DNA from: Corinectria fuckeliana
Taxonomy: Eukaryota; Ascomycota; Sordariomycetes; Hypocreales; Nectriaceae
DNA: 64,000 nt
Direction of reading: 5' to 3'
Assembly: GCA_019137255.1 (NCBI GenBank)
Contig: WPDH01000493.1
Span: 1 to 64,000 of the forward strand
Positions 1-12,540 of the stretch are shown in pieces; position 1 is the first letter of the stretch; every line of letters starts with the position of its first letter. The notes under the pieces were generated by a model. The model was given only the letters and a program-made list of their open reading frames with translations, did no database searches and had not been told where the DNA came from. Both the position numbers and the translations under genes were made by a program.

Positions 1-1250
1 TTCTTTTCTCTTCTTACTTAAAAAGAAAGCTTTTTTACTAGAGGAGTATTCTTTTTATTACTCTTCTTATTATTACTTAAGGACAGATCACTTAGTATAG
101 CCTTATCTAAAGTATTATTACTCTTTTTAGTCTTTTTAATCTTTTCTTTTACTTTTACTTTTTTCTTTATCTTAGCCTCTTTCTTAACTATCTTCTTTTT
201 AATTAGCATATTAAGAATCTCCTTCTTAATAGTAAGTATAATCTCTAATTTAACTATATATAATACTTTCTGTTTAACTAGGCTTAGAGATAATTTATTA
301 GAAAAGAGTTTAAAAGAAGTAATATTATATACTCTCTTCTAACTATATACACTCTTAATTAGTTACTTTATCTCTAGCTTTAGTTTAGCTTAAAAGAACT
401 AAAAATAAAATAAAGCTATATAATATTACTTATTAACTATAATATTAGTATATCTAAAGAGAGTTTTAAGTAATATACTCTTATATACTTATATAATAAA
501 TATTATAAGACTATTATTCTTCTTAACTGTTAATACTAAATAAATAATTCTTTATAGTAGTATAGTTAATTCTAGATTAAATTTATATATAAGAAATTAT
601 ATTATTATATTATATAACTTTTACTTATATACTAATATAATATTAATATTCCTTTTAGCCTTAGTTTATAATATTATAGATTAATAAACAGAAATATTTA
701 TATTATTAATACTATTATTATAATAGCTNNTAAGCTATAATAGCTATATTAGCTATATTAATAAAAGTATTAGGTATTATTAAGATAGTCTTATTAGAAG
801 GAATTATTATACTTTATATAAGTATATATTTAGTTATTTATTAGGTAGAAGGTAAGTCTATTAGATTAATAATAGAAGTAGATAAGAATATAAGTATAAG
901 AAGCTATTAGCTATAATTAGGGTAATATATAGTACTAGAGGACTATTTATAGACCTCTAAGTAGGTAATTAGTTTATTCAGATAGAATATTATAAGTGTA
1001 AATAAAAAGAGCCTCTCTATAACAAAAGAAAGAAAAAGAAGGAAGTATAATAAAGCGTAAAGAGATATATAAGAGCGTATAGCCACATATAATTTCTTTT
1101 ATTATTAATTAGTTACTATAGTAATAAAAACTTTAATCCTTTTATATATAAATAAACAAGATAAAAATACAGTTCTTTATTATAATATGATATTATATAT
1201 AATTAAATAAAGCTTATATAATACAGTAGGGTAACCCTAGTGCGAAAATT
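1..1250. repeat. AT-rich RIP-like block
   Basis: The first 1.25 kb is made almost entirely of A and T and contains very few CpA or TpG dinucleotides, while TpA is abundant. That is the pattern RIP leaves in duplicated DNA of filamentous ascomycetes (family knowledge). No reading frame of meaningful length or recognisable domain survives; the short lysine-rich frame at 18-209 is a product of composition. The change to ordinary composition is abrupt near 1230-1260. The block is probably the remnant of a transposon or other repeat, but its identity cannot be read. A 2-N gap lies at 729-730. Confidence 0.75.
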
Positions 1251-2634
1251 TAAAAAAAAGTTGATGTGAGACACTGGGCCCTATAGCCTTCCGTACAGGT
1301 GTAGTGTTAAGTTGAAAGTCGTATGGGGTGTCAGGTGACTGAGCTAGGTAATCTACATACTACTAGTAGGGAAAGGTCCGACCAAGAATAGGAATACGAA
1401 TTCGTAGCTTAGATTCTGCGTTAATGACGGGCATTCACTTTTGGGCGTACGAAGTACAAAGCTTTCAGACGCCGAATGATGCCTCCGCGTTGGTCGTTGG
1501 CGCGAATCCCTGCTGGCTGCTTCAGTCATCCGTGCCTTCTGCTAATGCTTGCGATCGTTGAAGTCGTCACTAGAATCAATTATGGACCTCCATCTTGTCG
1601 TCGGCCTCGCTACTTGATTGTTTCGTTAATGTGGCGAGCTGAAACCAGAGANNTTGCCAGTAGTACCGAGTCAAGCCTGATCCATGACCTCGGGTGAGAC
1701 AATCGTGCAGCTTGAACTTTCAGCCAATCAGACTGCCGACTAGAACCCCTCCGGCAGGAGACGTTGAGTGGTCTAATCAATATGCCAAGTGCTCTGCAGA
1801 TTCTAGACTGCTCCAGCGGGGGTTGAGCAGGCTTTCACCTGCATTGTTGCATTTTGTTGTTCTCCAACCTCGGCGTCCGCCGGTCCGCAGTATCCTCTCG
1901 CATCTCGAGCCCAGCCGAGCAGAAGAAACCGATGACCAGTAGAAATCGTCCGTGCAACTGGGCATGGGGCCGTGATTTTGTTAGTTCAGCAAGTGAATGG
2001 GCGTTGGTTCCGGTGAGGGTGGTTGCGTACTACTATGTACCTACTATGTATGTAGGTAACAAGTCTAATGATTGGAGGTTGGACAGGCTGTCAGCCAACC
2101 GTTGTTACGCCAAGAGACAGGGCTTCAGACTGTTACCGTCAGGTCTGGATCGCGGGCTCCATCCATGATCCACTTGAGGACGTGCAGAACATTAAAGGAG
2201 CCACAGCCATGCTCCTACGCGGAAACTCCGCGATGGCCAACATGATGCTTACTTGTTNNCTATAGTACGTAGGTAGGTGGTCTGCGATCTTTCAAGGCAA
2301 CTATGTCCGGCCGCTGGCTAGCATTGGCGAAGACTCGTGCCATGGTCACGAGCCTCGGGCCGTATGTAGGTCTAAGTACGTATTAAACTTCTCGTATTTC
2401 CCCAGGATTCCCCTCTCGTAAGTTCGGCGTCGCTTGGTCCCTATACATAGTAAGCTCAAATTAGGGCTCCGAAAAGCGGATCGTCGCGTTCGGATACTCC
2501 TGGAAATCCAACCTCATGGAGGTGGAATGGGAGATCAACATCAAAACGAGAGACGAAACAAAGTCTATGAAGGATGGTGTACTTCTCATCACGACAACTC
2601 CTCATCAAGTACGTAACGTTGAATCCGATGGAGT

Positions 2635-2704
2635 TATCCCAACGCGCCCCCCCCCCCCCCCCCCNNTATCCCAACGCGCCCCCCCCCCCCCCCAACCCCC
2701 CCCG
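2635..2704. repeat. Poly-C runs flanking an assembly gap
   Basis: The word TATCCCAACGCG followed by a long C run occurs at 2635-2664 and again at 2667-2693, directly on either side of the NN at 2665-2666. This looks like two contig ends that overlap but were placed end to end, so the duplication is probably artificial. Confidence 0.7.
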
Positions 2705-4283
2705 GCCAGGAGACACGTTTTGTTCGTTTTTATTCCTGCACAAAAGCCATAGCTGTGATAGCTATAGGCTGGAAAATACTGCGGCGGTGACCGCTTGGGT
2801 AAAGATGGCTTTCCGATCTAAGCTCAAGCCTAGGAGATCTCTCCCACTTCCACCGGCTGAAGACCACGCGGGGCCGCCACGGTCCATGGACGGCGCCCTT
2901 GTGCGACGGGCTAGATATGGGGTTGAAGCTCTGCCGCACCTGTCATAGGAACGAGCCCATCACCACCTCGGGCCCAAACGAGCGACGGCGTAGCCAAAAC
3001 TTACCCCAGATTTTCCATCCCACCGGGCGCTGGGCGGCGTCCAACGACGGTCTGGTTTGAAGGGTTTGTGATCTGAGCAGATGCAGGGACGGGGTTTAGG
3101 ATATGGTTGCCATGTGGGAAAATCGTTCCTGGTGATACATCGATGTCGGTGTGCGGCTGCAACTCTGCGATGGTGGCTTCGGGTGTTTTTGGCACCTTTT
3201 CCCGACTCGCTGGGATGCCGGATTCTCGGTCTTCCATGATGCTCGCTGCCAACAGCCAAAACCGGGCTCCCGGCAGCAGAAACCTAGCACAGTCGGGTGG
3301 GAACATGCCCGCCTAGGTACCTAGGTAGACGCCGGCTGCTGCTACCCGGGCCGCTGTCATTGTTAATATCAGTCACTAAATTCACTGAAGAGTCACCTGT
3401 TTTCCAAAGCGGGCGGGGATGCTCCACCTTTGGCTGAGGGCAATTGAAGCACCTCGACACCGTCTATCAAGGCCCTTCCCACTGTGAGCCCGCTACAATA
3501 CTCAGGCTTCCGGTATTAGCTCTGGAGGTCCCCCTGCAATGGAAGTGCAAACTGGACGCGATCCTCCATCCTGTGAGCGTCTGGATTGGCTGCCAGGTAG
3601 GTGCTGGTGGTGGCAGGCCGCACCCCCTGTAATTCTTCATCCCCCCGAATCCCCCGGAGGAGGGGTGTCGGCCCCCTCAATCACGCTCAAGCTCCCCAGA
3701 AGGTCCCCCAGACCCCCCCGGTATAACTGGCTCTCCCAGCGATCACTGGCCACTGCGCATCGCGCTGCAACCCCGCAACTTGGTGAGACTCCACTTCCTC
3801 CGACAGGGGATGTGATGGATGGCCTAGCACCTAGCACGGCCAGGGATGATGGTCCAAGGTCACGATGCTGTGCAGAGATGGGCGGACCGAACCATGACGC
3901 CCCAGCCCAGCGCAAGCCATCCGTTTTCGATTTCCCTTCTTCTTTTCCATTCTCCCCAGACCTCGGCTGCCGTCATTTCTTGTCCCTGTTCGTGCCCCCG
4001 CCAGGGAAATCCGCCGTCCTTCGTTGCCTTCCTCGTCGCCTTAAACCTCCAGATCCTCGAATCCAAACCGACATCGCCGCCTTCACATCGACTTCTCCCC
4101 CCCTGTGGCTACTCCAGGCTACGTTCCACTACTGCTAGTAGTCTAGACACCGCACTGTACACTGTATCGCCATCATCCGATTTGCGGTCGCGGTTTTCGC
4201 ACAACCGGAGCGCAACTGAGAGAGCCTTCTCGCTTCACCAATCAAGTATAGGGTCCTGGCCTTCTCTTTCCTCCGAGACGGTC

Positions 4284-4322
4284 ATGAACGATTGCCTGAC
4301 AGGGCAGATGGAAGACGCATAA
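4284..4322 (+). promoter_or_regulatory. 12-codon uORF ahead of the first Zn2Cys6 regulator
   Basis: An ATG at 4284 opens 12 codons and closes with TAA at 4320-4322, 67 nt before the chosen start at 4390. If transcription starts upstream of 4284 this uORF lies in the leader. The transcript start is not known from sequence. Confidence 0.35.
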
Positions 4323-4389
4323 CCGACTTGTTGCCTTTGATCGCCTCGCCCCTTAGACTACATCCCCCACCACCCAAAAACCACCCATC

Positions 4390-6615
4390 ATGTTGTTATA
4401 CACCAGACTCGCGCCACCCAAGATTCCAAAGAAGCGCTCCCGCGCAGGTACGTTCATGTGCCTTATTCAGTCGCCGACGACGACTACCAAAGCCTCCCCG
4501 CTGACCACTAGAGCTTCGATTGCGCCGTATAGGATGTGCCTACTGGTAAGTGCCTTCTCTCCTTCTATCATGAACGAATTGAACGCTGACATGACACTCT
4601 CAACAGCAAAGAAAAAGTAAACACCACCGCCATGTTCCAATGTCGCCGCCTTGGCTAACCCGCCCCGTAGAAGAAGAAATGTGACGAAATCCGGCCTCAA
4701 TGCGCCCGCTGCTTAGAGCGCGGCCAGGACTGCAGCTACGAGCCCGTCAGGCCTCGTCAGCGCCGCAGACGCGAGTCCGTCGCCTGCTTCCCCAACGACG
4801 GCCACTCGTCGTCCTCAGGCTCCGACCGCGCTCTCATGTCGCCCGATACCACCATGCCCGTGCATCAGTGGAAGCAAGAGACGCCCGGCCCCGAGGCGTA
4901 CTACGATATCGCGGCCGAGGCGGCGGATCCAACCATCTCCAAACCACCCATGCCGAGTCCCTTGGACAGCCTCTTGGCCTGGAGCCCACGGGATCTCCCC
5001 ATCGTGTCACCTATCGACTCAATCGACTTCCACTTTCCCGGCCTCGAAGACCCTGTTATCCCAAATCCTCATGACGAAGACAACGAAGACGAAGACGACG
5101 TCGAGGAGGTGGCCCGCCATGCCCCGGCCCCAATCGTCGCCCACAGCACCCGAAGTCCGTCCCTGGCTCTCATCGCTCCCATCCCCGTCCCGTCTCCCCG
5201 CTTCGAGTTCTGCTCCCCGAGATTCAACGAGTTCTCCGACCGCACAAACCGGCGTGCTCTGGTGGACCACTTCTGCAACACGCTGTCACATCTCATCGTC
5301 TTCCGCGAGGAGCGTGGCAACCCGTTCCAACAACTGGTTCTGCCTCTCTGTCACAACAGCCCATCTGTCATGAACGCAGTGTATGCGCTGGCGAGCGCAC
5401 ACCTCGAGTACCGCGGGGTCGCGAATGGCGAGAAGAGCGTCTACTTCCACAGCAAAGCTATCCAGGGGCTCGCACAGTTGATAAAGCAAGGAGCGGGGGC
5501 GAACCAGAACGAACTCTTAGCAGCTATCATGCTTCTCGTCTACTATGAAGTGGTGAGTCTACCCCAACTCTCTGAGCATTCGTGCCACTAACAGTCCGTA
5601 GCTCGTGCAGAAAGGCCGTTCAAATATTGTAGACGGCCATCTTAAAGGCGCTCTGACCATTATGAGCAATAATGAAGCTGCCAGCGACCCAACCGGCATC
5701 TTCCTCGAACGAGTACGTTATTCCCACATCTTTTCTTACATTTTTTTTCTTTCTTCATGTGACGACCACTAACGAATGCAGGCATTCCGCTTCTACGATG
5801 TGATTGCGGCCCTCTCCTTTGGGACAGCGCCTCTGTCCAGCGCACCAGGAACTAGCTACCTAACCCCGTTCCCTCCACTTGACTCAGGCGGTGCATCGTC
5901 GCCCTTTGGCAGCGTCGACACCCTCCTAGGCATGGCCACGTCGCTCTGGCCCATCATTCATCGACTCTCAAACCTCTCTACCCTAAAGGATCAGATCGAG
6001 TCCGCCGTCACCCATGGAGAACTGTCCAAGGTTGCCGTTCTCCGGACCGAGTTCGAAGTCACGGCCACGTCCATTGAGTCCGCGCTCAAGGGCTGGACGC
6101 CTGGCCTGCCTCCGGACTCGGTGCTCACCCGGGACCCCGAGGAGCTCACCACAGAGCAGTCCGCAGAGAGGGGCCGGCTACAGAGCATCTTGAACAACGC
6201 GCTGGCGTACCGGCACTCGGCCTTTATCTATCTTTATTGCACCATTTACAGCTACCCCCGCGCTCACCCGCTTGTGCAGCGTCATACCCATGTCAGTTTG
6301 ACGCACTGCGTCGGAACCGTAAGCAACGCCGGTCCCATGGGAGCCCTCCTGTGGCCCTTGTTCGTTGCCGCCTGCGAAGCCACGAGCTTGGGCGATCGAG
6401 ACCTCGCTCGACAGACTTTTGTCGCTATTGATCGTCGACAAGGCATGATCAATATCCAAAGGGCATGGTGCATCGTGCAGGAAGTCTGGAAGCGCGCGGA
6501 CAAGGCAGAGATGCGGCATCAGCAAGAAGAGGCCATGATGATGGGGCAAAAGAACGAAGGAGATCTATGGAGGAGAGTAAGCGCTGACATGGGCGTGACG
6601 ATCGTTTTTGGATAG
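4390..6615 (+). CDS. Zn(II)2Cys6 transcription factor, Fungal_trans_2 type
   Basis: This is a binuclear zinc-cluster regulator of 635 residues in six exons: 4390-4447, 4533-4545, 4607-4616, 4671-5552, 5602-5712 and 5782-6615. Splicing yields G-CAYC-KEKKKK-C, then six residues, C-AR-C, six residues, C (Cys 21, 24, 31, 38, 41, 48), an exact C-X2-C-X6-C-X6-C-X2-C-X6-C cluster. Exons 2 and 3 are only 13 and 10 nt. All introns are GT...AG. A basic PKKRSR stretch precedes the cluster. An acidic run (about residues 160-170) separates it from a C-terminal region that resembles the PF11951 regulatory domain (HFCNTLSHLIVFREE onward). The ATG at 4390 is the only one that reads in frame into the cluster. 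It should act in the nucleus; the target genes are unknown. No pathway genes adjoin it. Confidence 0.85.
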
Positions 6616-8955
6616 GGGATCGGGCTTTTGAGGCAAATGGCAGACCACGATACCCACAGAATTTAGGATTTTAGGAGTTACGTGACTGAGGATGGGCAAA
6701 AATGGCTGAATACCGGAGTCCAACATGTTGAAGAGAGGCAAGGGGCTATGGTTGGCGGTCTACAATGTGTTTTACGAAGCAAATGTACTAGCTTGTCTAA
6801 CTTGACGAGTATCGATCAAACGTAACTTACATACTTTATATCCAAGGTCCAATTATGGCCTAGTATTAATAGCCTTTGTGTGAATTGAGCTACCTAGTCG
6901 TGAGACACCAACTGAGTATTCGTAACTTAGAGAACGGGCGAGTCGTAGAGTTAACCTGATTATTGAGATTGAATATCACTGGAAGTCAGCCGATGGTAAC
7001 ACGTAAGTATACTGTACTTCCAATCGTTCAATTGAGCCGCGCCAAACAGTCTCCAATGACAACCTGATAAGCCAATTCGACACGGACACGATCCGATGTT
7101 TGTCTCGTCGAGAGTTCGAACTATACGGATACACCCATGAGAGGAGCTGTATGTCGAAACGCGAAATACCAATTTCCTCGCTCTTTGCTCCCACGTGCCA
7201 TTCGTCCCAGTCTTGGGCTACGGCTGAATGTTAACAGCTGAAGGCGTGGTGGTAATGCAATGCATTATCCGATCCAACTTTTCAAGGCTGTAGGGTAAAC
7301 CTGTTGCTTCATTGGCAAGCCAAGGTGGAGCGTGCATGATGATCTGCATAACTTACCTACATAACGTTGCATTTGCCGACAGCGACGTCGATTTTACAGC
7401 TGGGGCGAATCAAGAACCGGCGATGCGGCCAAGATGTTGTCCTTTTGGAAAGCCGAAGACGGACCTGTCGTGCAGAGCGCTGTTTGCTCGTGGATATGAC
7501 ACATCGGTAAAAATGGGCTAACCCCCGCAAAGTGACCTGGGCATTGGAAACTCCGGGGCCTTCGGGTGCCTGCCGGATGGCCACTCATTTCAGGCCTGCG
7601 ACCGGGGACAGACTGCCCTACCTGGTAAGCCATGTTTTTCATGTCCATGCCACTGGAACTAGACGCCGGACTACTGTACAAAGCACCGATCCCTGTTGGC
7701 TGTTGGGGTTCAACTATTTTCAAGGTGGCCAAGAAACAACAAGAGTCCTTGCGGGCAGCTGTTCCGAACCTCGCGTGACTGTGATCGATCAACGGAGGTG
7801 CATCGAGGTGCGTCGCGTCTACACCGGTGGGAGATTTGGAGGGGCAGCGCCACGATGTAAGAAGACAAACTGGGCAAAGGAGCCCTGGACGAGGCGGTCA
7901 TGCGATTCGCTACGAGCACTGGTCTGGCCGCCCTCCCAATTGCCCCCCCCCCCCCAAGAAGAGAGAGAGAGAAGAGGGGGGGTTTCCTTGGTGTGTGCTG
8001 TCTAGTTTGCTGTTGGTGGACAGGAGAGCGAGTGGCGGGAGGCTTGCGGAGGACAAGGCATAACGTGGGTGCAGCACTTTTTGACGGTCACTTGATCCCG
8101 CGCGGGGGTTTAGCGGACCGGTGTAAGGGAGGGACGGTACTACTTATGCTTACTACTAGGTACTAGGGAGATGTGGAAAGTACCTAGAAGCGGTGGAGAA
8201 GCACCTCAGAGAATGTTGAATGCTGGTGTCTTCTTCCTCCACAGCCCAGTCCTTCGTGACTAGTTACTCCACATTTGTTGTGGTCCTTGGCCCGCACCGC
8301 GCCTTCCAAATCTATCCAAGGTGCCAAGCTTGGGGCACCCCTTGTCATTGTTCGTTAGAGTGCTTTGCCACTTCGAGGTGAAGTGAGTTCCATCTCATAG
8401 CTGCGTCTTTGTCTTCCTTGCCATCTCGTCTTCAAGCTGCAGTCCTGCATTCTACACCCTCCATCTCCTCACGTAATCTCTCCGCCATCCATTCCAGGGT
8501 TTGTCCTTGTGCCTTGCTCCGCTTTGCTTTTGTTTCGTGTTTCCCTTGCTCTTGTTCCTCCACCTCCCTCCTACCCTCGCTCCTCCTCCGTCCTAAGTGA
8601 TCGATCAGCTCACATCTCATCCCCATCTTACTTACCTCCCATGGTTGAAGCTTCAGTTTTGAGCTTGGCGATTTTGCTGGGCTACTGTCACGCCTTCGCC
8701 TACCTCTAATATTCCTTTCCCCATTTAAGTCGCCATCTTCCTCCCGAATCTAGCCTACACCTACCACGGCTCCATCTCGACCGCCTCTGGCCCATCCAGC
8801 CTGCAACCTTGCAGAGGCACCCCTACGACACCCGACTGACTGGCGACCCCGCAATAGCCTTGTCAGTCGTCATCTATCATCTGTCGCTGATCTATTCTCT
8901 GGACTGTCGATACTCAACCCAACACACGCTTTTACGTTTGCGTAGCTGGACCACC
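6616..8955. other. Intergenic stretch between the two regulators
   Basis: About 2.3 kb without a gene I can support. It holds a C run next to a GA-rich run at 7943-7982, several TAGGTA-type motifs near 8136-8170, and a pyrimidine-rich stretch from about 8400 onward that probably forms the promoter and 5' leader of the regulator at 8967. Short open frames on both strands show no domain signature. Confidence 0.5.
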
Positions 8956-8964
8956 ATGTCCTAG
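8956..8964 (+). promoter_or_regulatory. Two-codon uORF (ATG TCC TAG)
   Basis: ATG-TCC-TAG occupies 8956-8964 and ends 2 nt before the main ATG at 8967. The uORF start has A at -3 (CCACC before ATG), a better context than the main start, which has G at -3. Minimal uORFs this close to a start usually lower initiation at the main start (general knowledge). Its presence in the mRNA is inferred. Confidence 0.5.
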
Positions 8965-8966
8965 CC

Positions 8967-11900
8967 ATGACCACCTTGATCAAACCGCCGGATTCGGTCC
9001 CACCGTCGCGCCCAATCCGCTTCGTACACAATCAAGGACACCCGCCGTCTAAACGGCGAAGAATCAATGCTGCGTATGTTGCCCTTGTTGTTGCCCTTGT
9101 TGTCGCACCTCTACACTAGGAATAACGAGGGAACTACTTGCTAACCTACCTGGCAGTTGCTTCACATGCCGTAAACGAAAAACGAGATGCGCTGGCGAAC
9201 GACCACTCTGTTCGACCTGTACCAAAAATGGCCATCTGTGCTTGGGATATCCTGAAGAGATCAAGAAAGAGGATGGGGAGAAGCCTGGTGCTATATCGAG
9301 ACCTGAAGCCAACGAACAAGAATCGCCGGAACCCTGCGACGACGAAGAAGACACAAAGCCTCACAAGAGCGCGGCTCGCGCTAAGATAGCATCAGAGGTA
9401 CCTGTCGCACCACGAGCACCTTCCGAGGCGACTCTACCACCAAAGGAGGCCTTACCACCAAAGGCAAACCAGGCGACCGAGGATGATGCGCCGGGTGTGG
9501 CACCACGTGCCAAGCTGTCCAACCGTTCCTTCGGACATGACCTGCCGAGCTCTCCAACAGCTATCCGTCGATCTGAGAATCATCGCGTCCCCTACTTTCG
9601 GTACTTTGGCCCGACTGCCATTGTTCCTGGTTTCAAGCAGATGGTCGTTTCAGTGCGCGATCGCCGTCGCTCGACAGTCGGCTCAATTGCTGGAACCTCA
9701 CCTCTGTCCACCCATAGTGGAGTCCTGGGCAGCGGCTCCGCCGCCGGGAGCGACGTTGTCATGGAAGACCTGCCCGTCTACGATCCAGCTGATCCAGCTC
9801 CTGTAAACCCTCTAATACTCAACCTAGTCAGGACCTTTTTTCTTCAGATGGGCTCGAGCTACCCATTCTTGAAGCAGCCAAAGTTCTTGCGCATGGTCAA
9901 GGAGAAGAGGGTTGAGCCGATCCTTGTCGACTCCATTTGCTCTCTCGCAGCGAGATTTTCGGACTCGCCTGCCCTCACGGGTGGGAATGATAAGATGCCT
10001 AGGACTGAGCGTGGCGTTGTCTTTGCCCAGAGAGCTAGACAGGCCACCGTTGACACATTCCCATGCCCGACAGTCGGTGCGGTCCAAGCTTGTCTCTTGA
10101 TGGCTTACGAAGGGTTCGGCGCAAGCCAGGATAGTGCGTTATGGATGTACCTTGGCCTCGCTATCCGGATGGCGGTGGACTTGGGTCTACAGAAAGAGGT
10201 GGGAGTCCAATACCAGGGAGAAAAGGACCCCCTTTATCGAAACTGGAACAGGAAGCCTAGCGACGAGGAGAGCCACGAGGAAAAGGAGGACGAATCGAGT
10301 CCGCTCAACCCCCAGCAGCAAGTTGAAGTTGTTCAGGAGCGGATGGACACTTTTTGGGCCGTGTTCGTTCTCGATCGAGTCATCTCATCAGGCACAGGTC
10401 GTCCCGTGACGATCCGCGACGATGACTTTGAACTCACCTTTCCCGAGCGTTCGATTGATCCAAGCACTGGATGGCCTGCACCATTTCCCATATTTCTTCA
10501 AATAATCCACCTATACGGCCGTGTGTGTGACGTTCTGAACACGATCTGCGACGCCCAAGACCTGACCAGAGACACGTGGGACAAGCTTGGCGAAATGGAG
10601 CATGATCTTACTCGACTTTACAAGAGCTGGGACCGGCGACTACAGTTCAACGTGAGCAACTTTAAGGCCTATCTCGGGGCTGGCCAGGGAACGACGTTCA
10701 TCTTGCTGCACTTCTGGTTCCACGCGCTGTTCATTATCCTCCATCAGCCGATGCTGCTGACGCCGTTTGCCGAAATCCGCAGCGAGTTGCAGCTGGTGCC
10801 GGACAGTCGCGAGCTTAGCATGAGCAGCGCCAAGACGATATGTGATATTCTGTCCTTTGCAGACCTCATCGACCCGAAGAGTTTTATCGGGAACCCGTTT
10901 ACCAGCCAGCCCATATACATTGCCGCATGCGCATTCCTGATGGAGTCGAGCGCGAACGCGTCAGAGTCGCCGTCGAGGGCCAGTTCGCCGCCTGCCTTCA
11001 AGCGGCCGGAACAATCAGCTAGCCGGCGCGAGGGTAAATCGTCGAGGCACTCACTCCTTGCCTCGGCGGCCAATCAGAACTACCAACGATGCTATAACTC
11101 GCTGCAGCAGGTTCAGATGTACTGGGGTGGTGTCAAGTATATTATGACGGCCTTGGACCAAAAGTCCAAGGGCATTTGGGATTGCGAGACGTACACATCG
11201 GAGGAATACGAGAGCACCAAGACGCCTCGTCGAGACAGCAGGGGCAACATGAACAACCCGTTCTCGAAGTTTGAGAACCAAGCGTCACCAAAGACATCGG
11301 GGCCACCCATTGCATGGAGCCTAGCAGGGACGGCCAACTCGCCTAGCTCAAGTCTGACGCTCATGTATCAGAACGTGGATACTGCTGGCGTAGCTGGTGG
11401 CCCATCTGCACAGGCACCAGGGCGAACGAGTACCCCGCCTGGCAACATGATCTACGATCCAATTAGACACAGCCTGCCGGAGCCAGCAACCCTGCTGGCA
11501 CCGGCATACCCTCAGCCAAACACATCTGCGGTGAGGCCAACCCCACGGCCCTCGATACCTCGACAGCATAGCAACCTGTCCGCCACCAGCGGCTTGAGCC
11601 GGCCGACTGTCAAGTTCGATACGCTACCCGGGGATGGAGACGGCACAGAGCTTTACATGGCGCCCAGTTTCACGCAATCCAGTCAGCCGTCCAACGGATA
11701 CGATACGTACAGCGCGTCTCCCCCTAATGCCCTGGCGGAAAATGTTGCGGTTTCAGCCTCGATCTCAAGCACCACCCCAAGCAACTGCGCTGGGGCAGAT
11801 CATTTTTACTTTGTGCCTGGCAGTGTGCCGTTCCAAATGCCTTGGGCTCAGCCAATGGGGAACATGAACTCCATTACATTCGACAGCCAGGACATTGATA

Positions 11901-12010
11901 TTGGCGCCTTGGGCCTTCAGCAACCAGAGTTGATGGGCCAGTGGCTTGAATACATCCCCGAGGACGTCTTAGGGCTGTTCGATCATCAGGAAACGGGACA
12001 GGACCGCTGA
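8967..12010 (+). CDS. Zn(II)2Cys6 transcription factor with Fungal_trans (PF04082) domain
   Basis: The predicted protein has 986 residues from two exons (8967-9073 and 9157-12010; an 83-nt intron with a GCTAAC branch-like site near 9140). The splice joins a basic KRRRINA stretch to CFTCRKRKTRC, and Cys 37, 40, 47, 54, 57 and 64 form a perfect C-X2-C-X6-C-X6-C-X2-C-X6-C cluster. A fungal-specific regulator domain runs from about residue 255 to 620 (LVRTFFLQMGSSYPF, then AIRMAVDLGLQKE). The C-terminal 300 residues are rich in Ser, Pro, Asn and Gln and look disordered, as activation regions often are. No upstream in-frame ATG is available. The specific regulon is not recognisable. It lies in tandem with another zinc-cluster gene 2.35 kb upstream, of a different subfamily, so they are not a recent duplication. 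Confidence 0.88.
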
Positions 12011-12540
12011 AATATACCACAATCAGTTTCCTCCATCTCATCCAAGGCATGACTGCATATTACTGCCATCTATGAAGTGTTTTGAAGGTACGGCAAGGCG
12101 CGGGTTGGGCTCGGGGAATACCAGGTATAGCAACGGCATTTGCTATGGGTACGGAAACTTTGGGTATGGAAAAAGGCGCTACGATACATGGCTCAGAGGA
12201 AGGCTAGGTCAAGCTGGCGTCTACGACTTGTTTTCCTGATTGTACACCAGGCGTTTCGAAAAAAAGACTTGGCTTGGGTGCCAAGGGATGCTTATAGGAG
12301 TGGGCAAAGAAACATCTCAGACTGATGCTCTTGTCCGCGGGTTGCGTATGCCGACCGGACAAGAGCTGTACATGGTTTCGGGTACTTGTGCATGATAAAG
12401 AGCAACGAGAAATCCAGTGCTTGGGCTTAGCCAAGCATCAAATCCACGTACATGACATTTTATTTTTTATAGGCCCATTGATACGCCAACCATCTATTTT
12501 CGTGATACATCCAGAACAGCCTTTTTTATTATTTTACTTT
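12011..12540. other. Convergent intergenic spacer
   Basis: A 530-nt spacer between the 3' ends of the second regulator and chorismate synthase. It should hold both 3' untranslated regions. T-rich tracts near 12455-12545 lie just past the stop of chorismate synthase. No gene is seen. Confidence 0.5.

Larger units (their letters stand above)
1251..4389. other. Gene-free stretch and leader of the first regulator
   Basis: No convincing gene is visible. The stretch holds 2-N gaps at 1652-1653, 2258-2259 and 2665-2666, two long C runs around the last gap, and palindromic TACCTAC/GTAGGTA and CTAGGTACCTAG elements (2038-2058, 3312-3325). Roughly 3900-4389 is rich in pyrimidines and is the likely promoter and 5' leader of the regulator that starts at 4390. 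Open frames here, including a 199-codon one at 3539-4138, show no family features. Confidence 0.5.

Noticed and set aside
1..1250. Possible mitochondrial DNA insertion because of the AT content
   Set aside because: No mitochondrial gene, tRNA or intron motif is visible; scarcity of CpA/TpG points to RIP.
3539..4138. 199-codon open frame on the plus strand upstream of the first regulator
   Set aside because: Pro/Ser/Arg-rich translation of a pyrimidine-rich stretch without any family signature; better explained as promoter and leader DNA.
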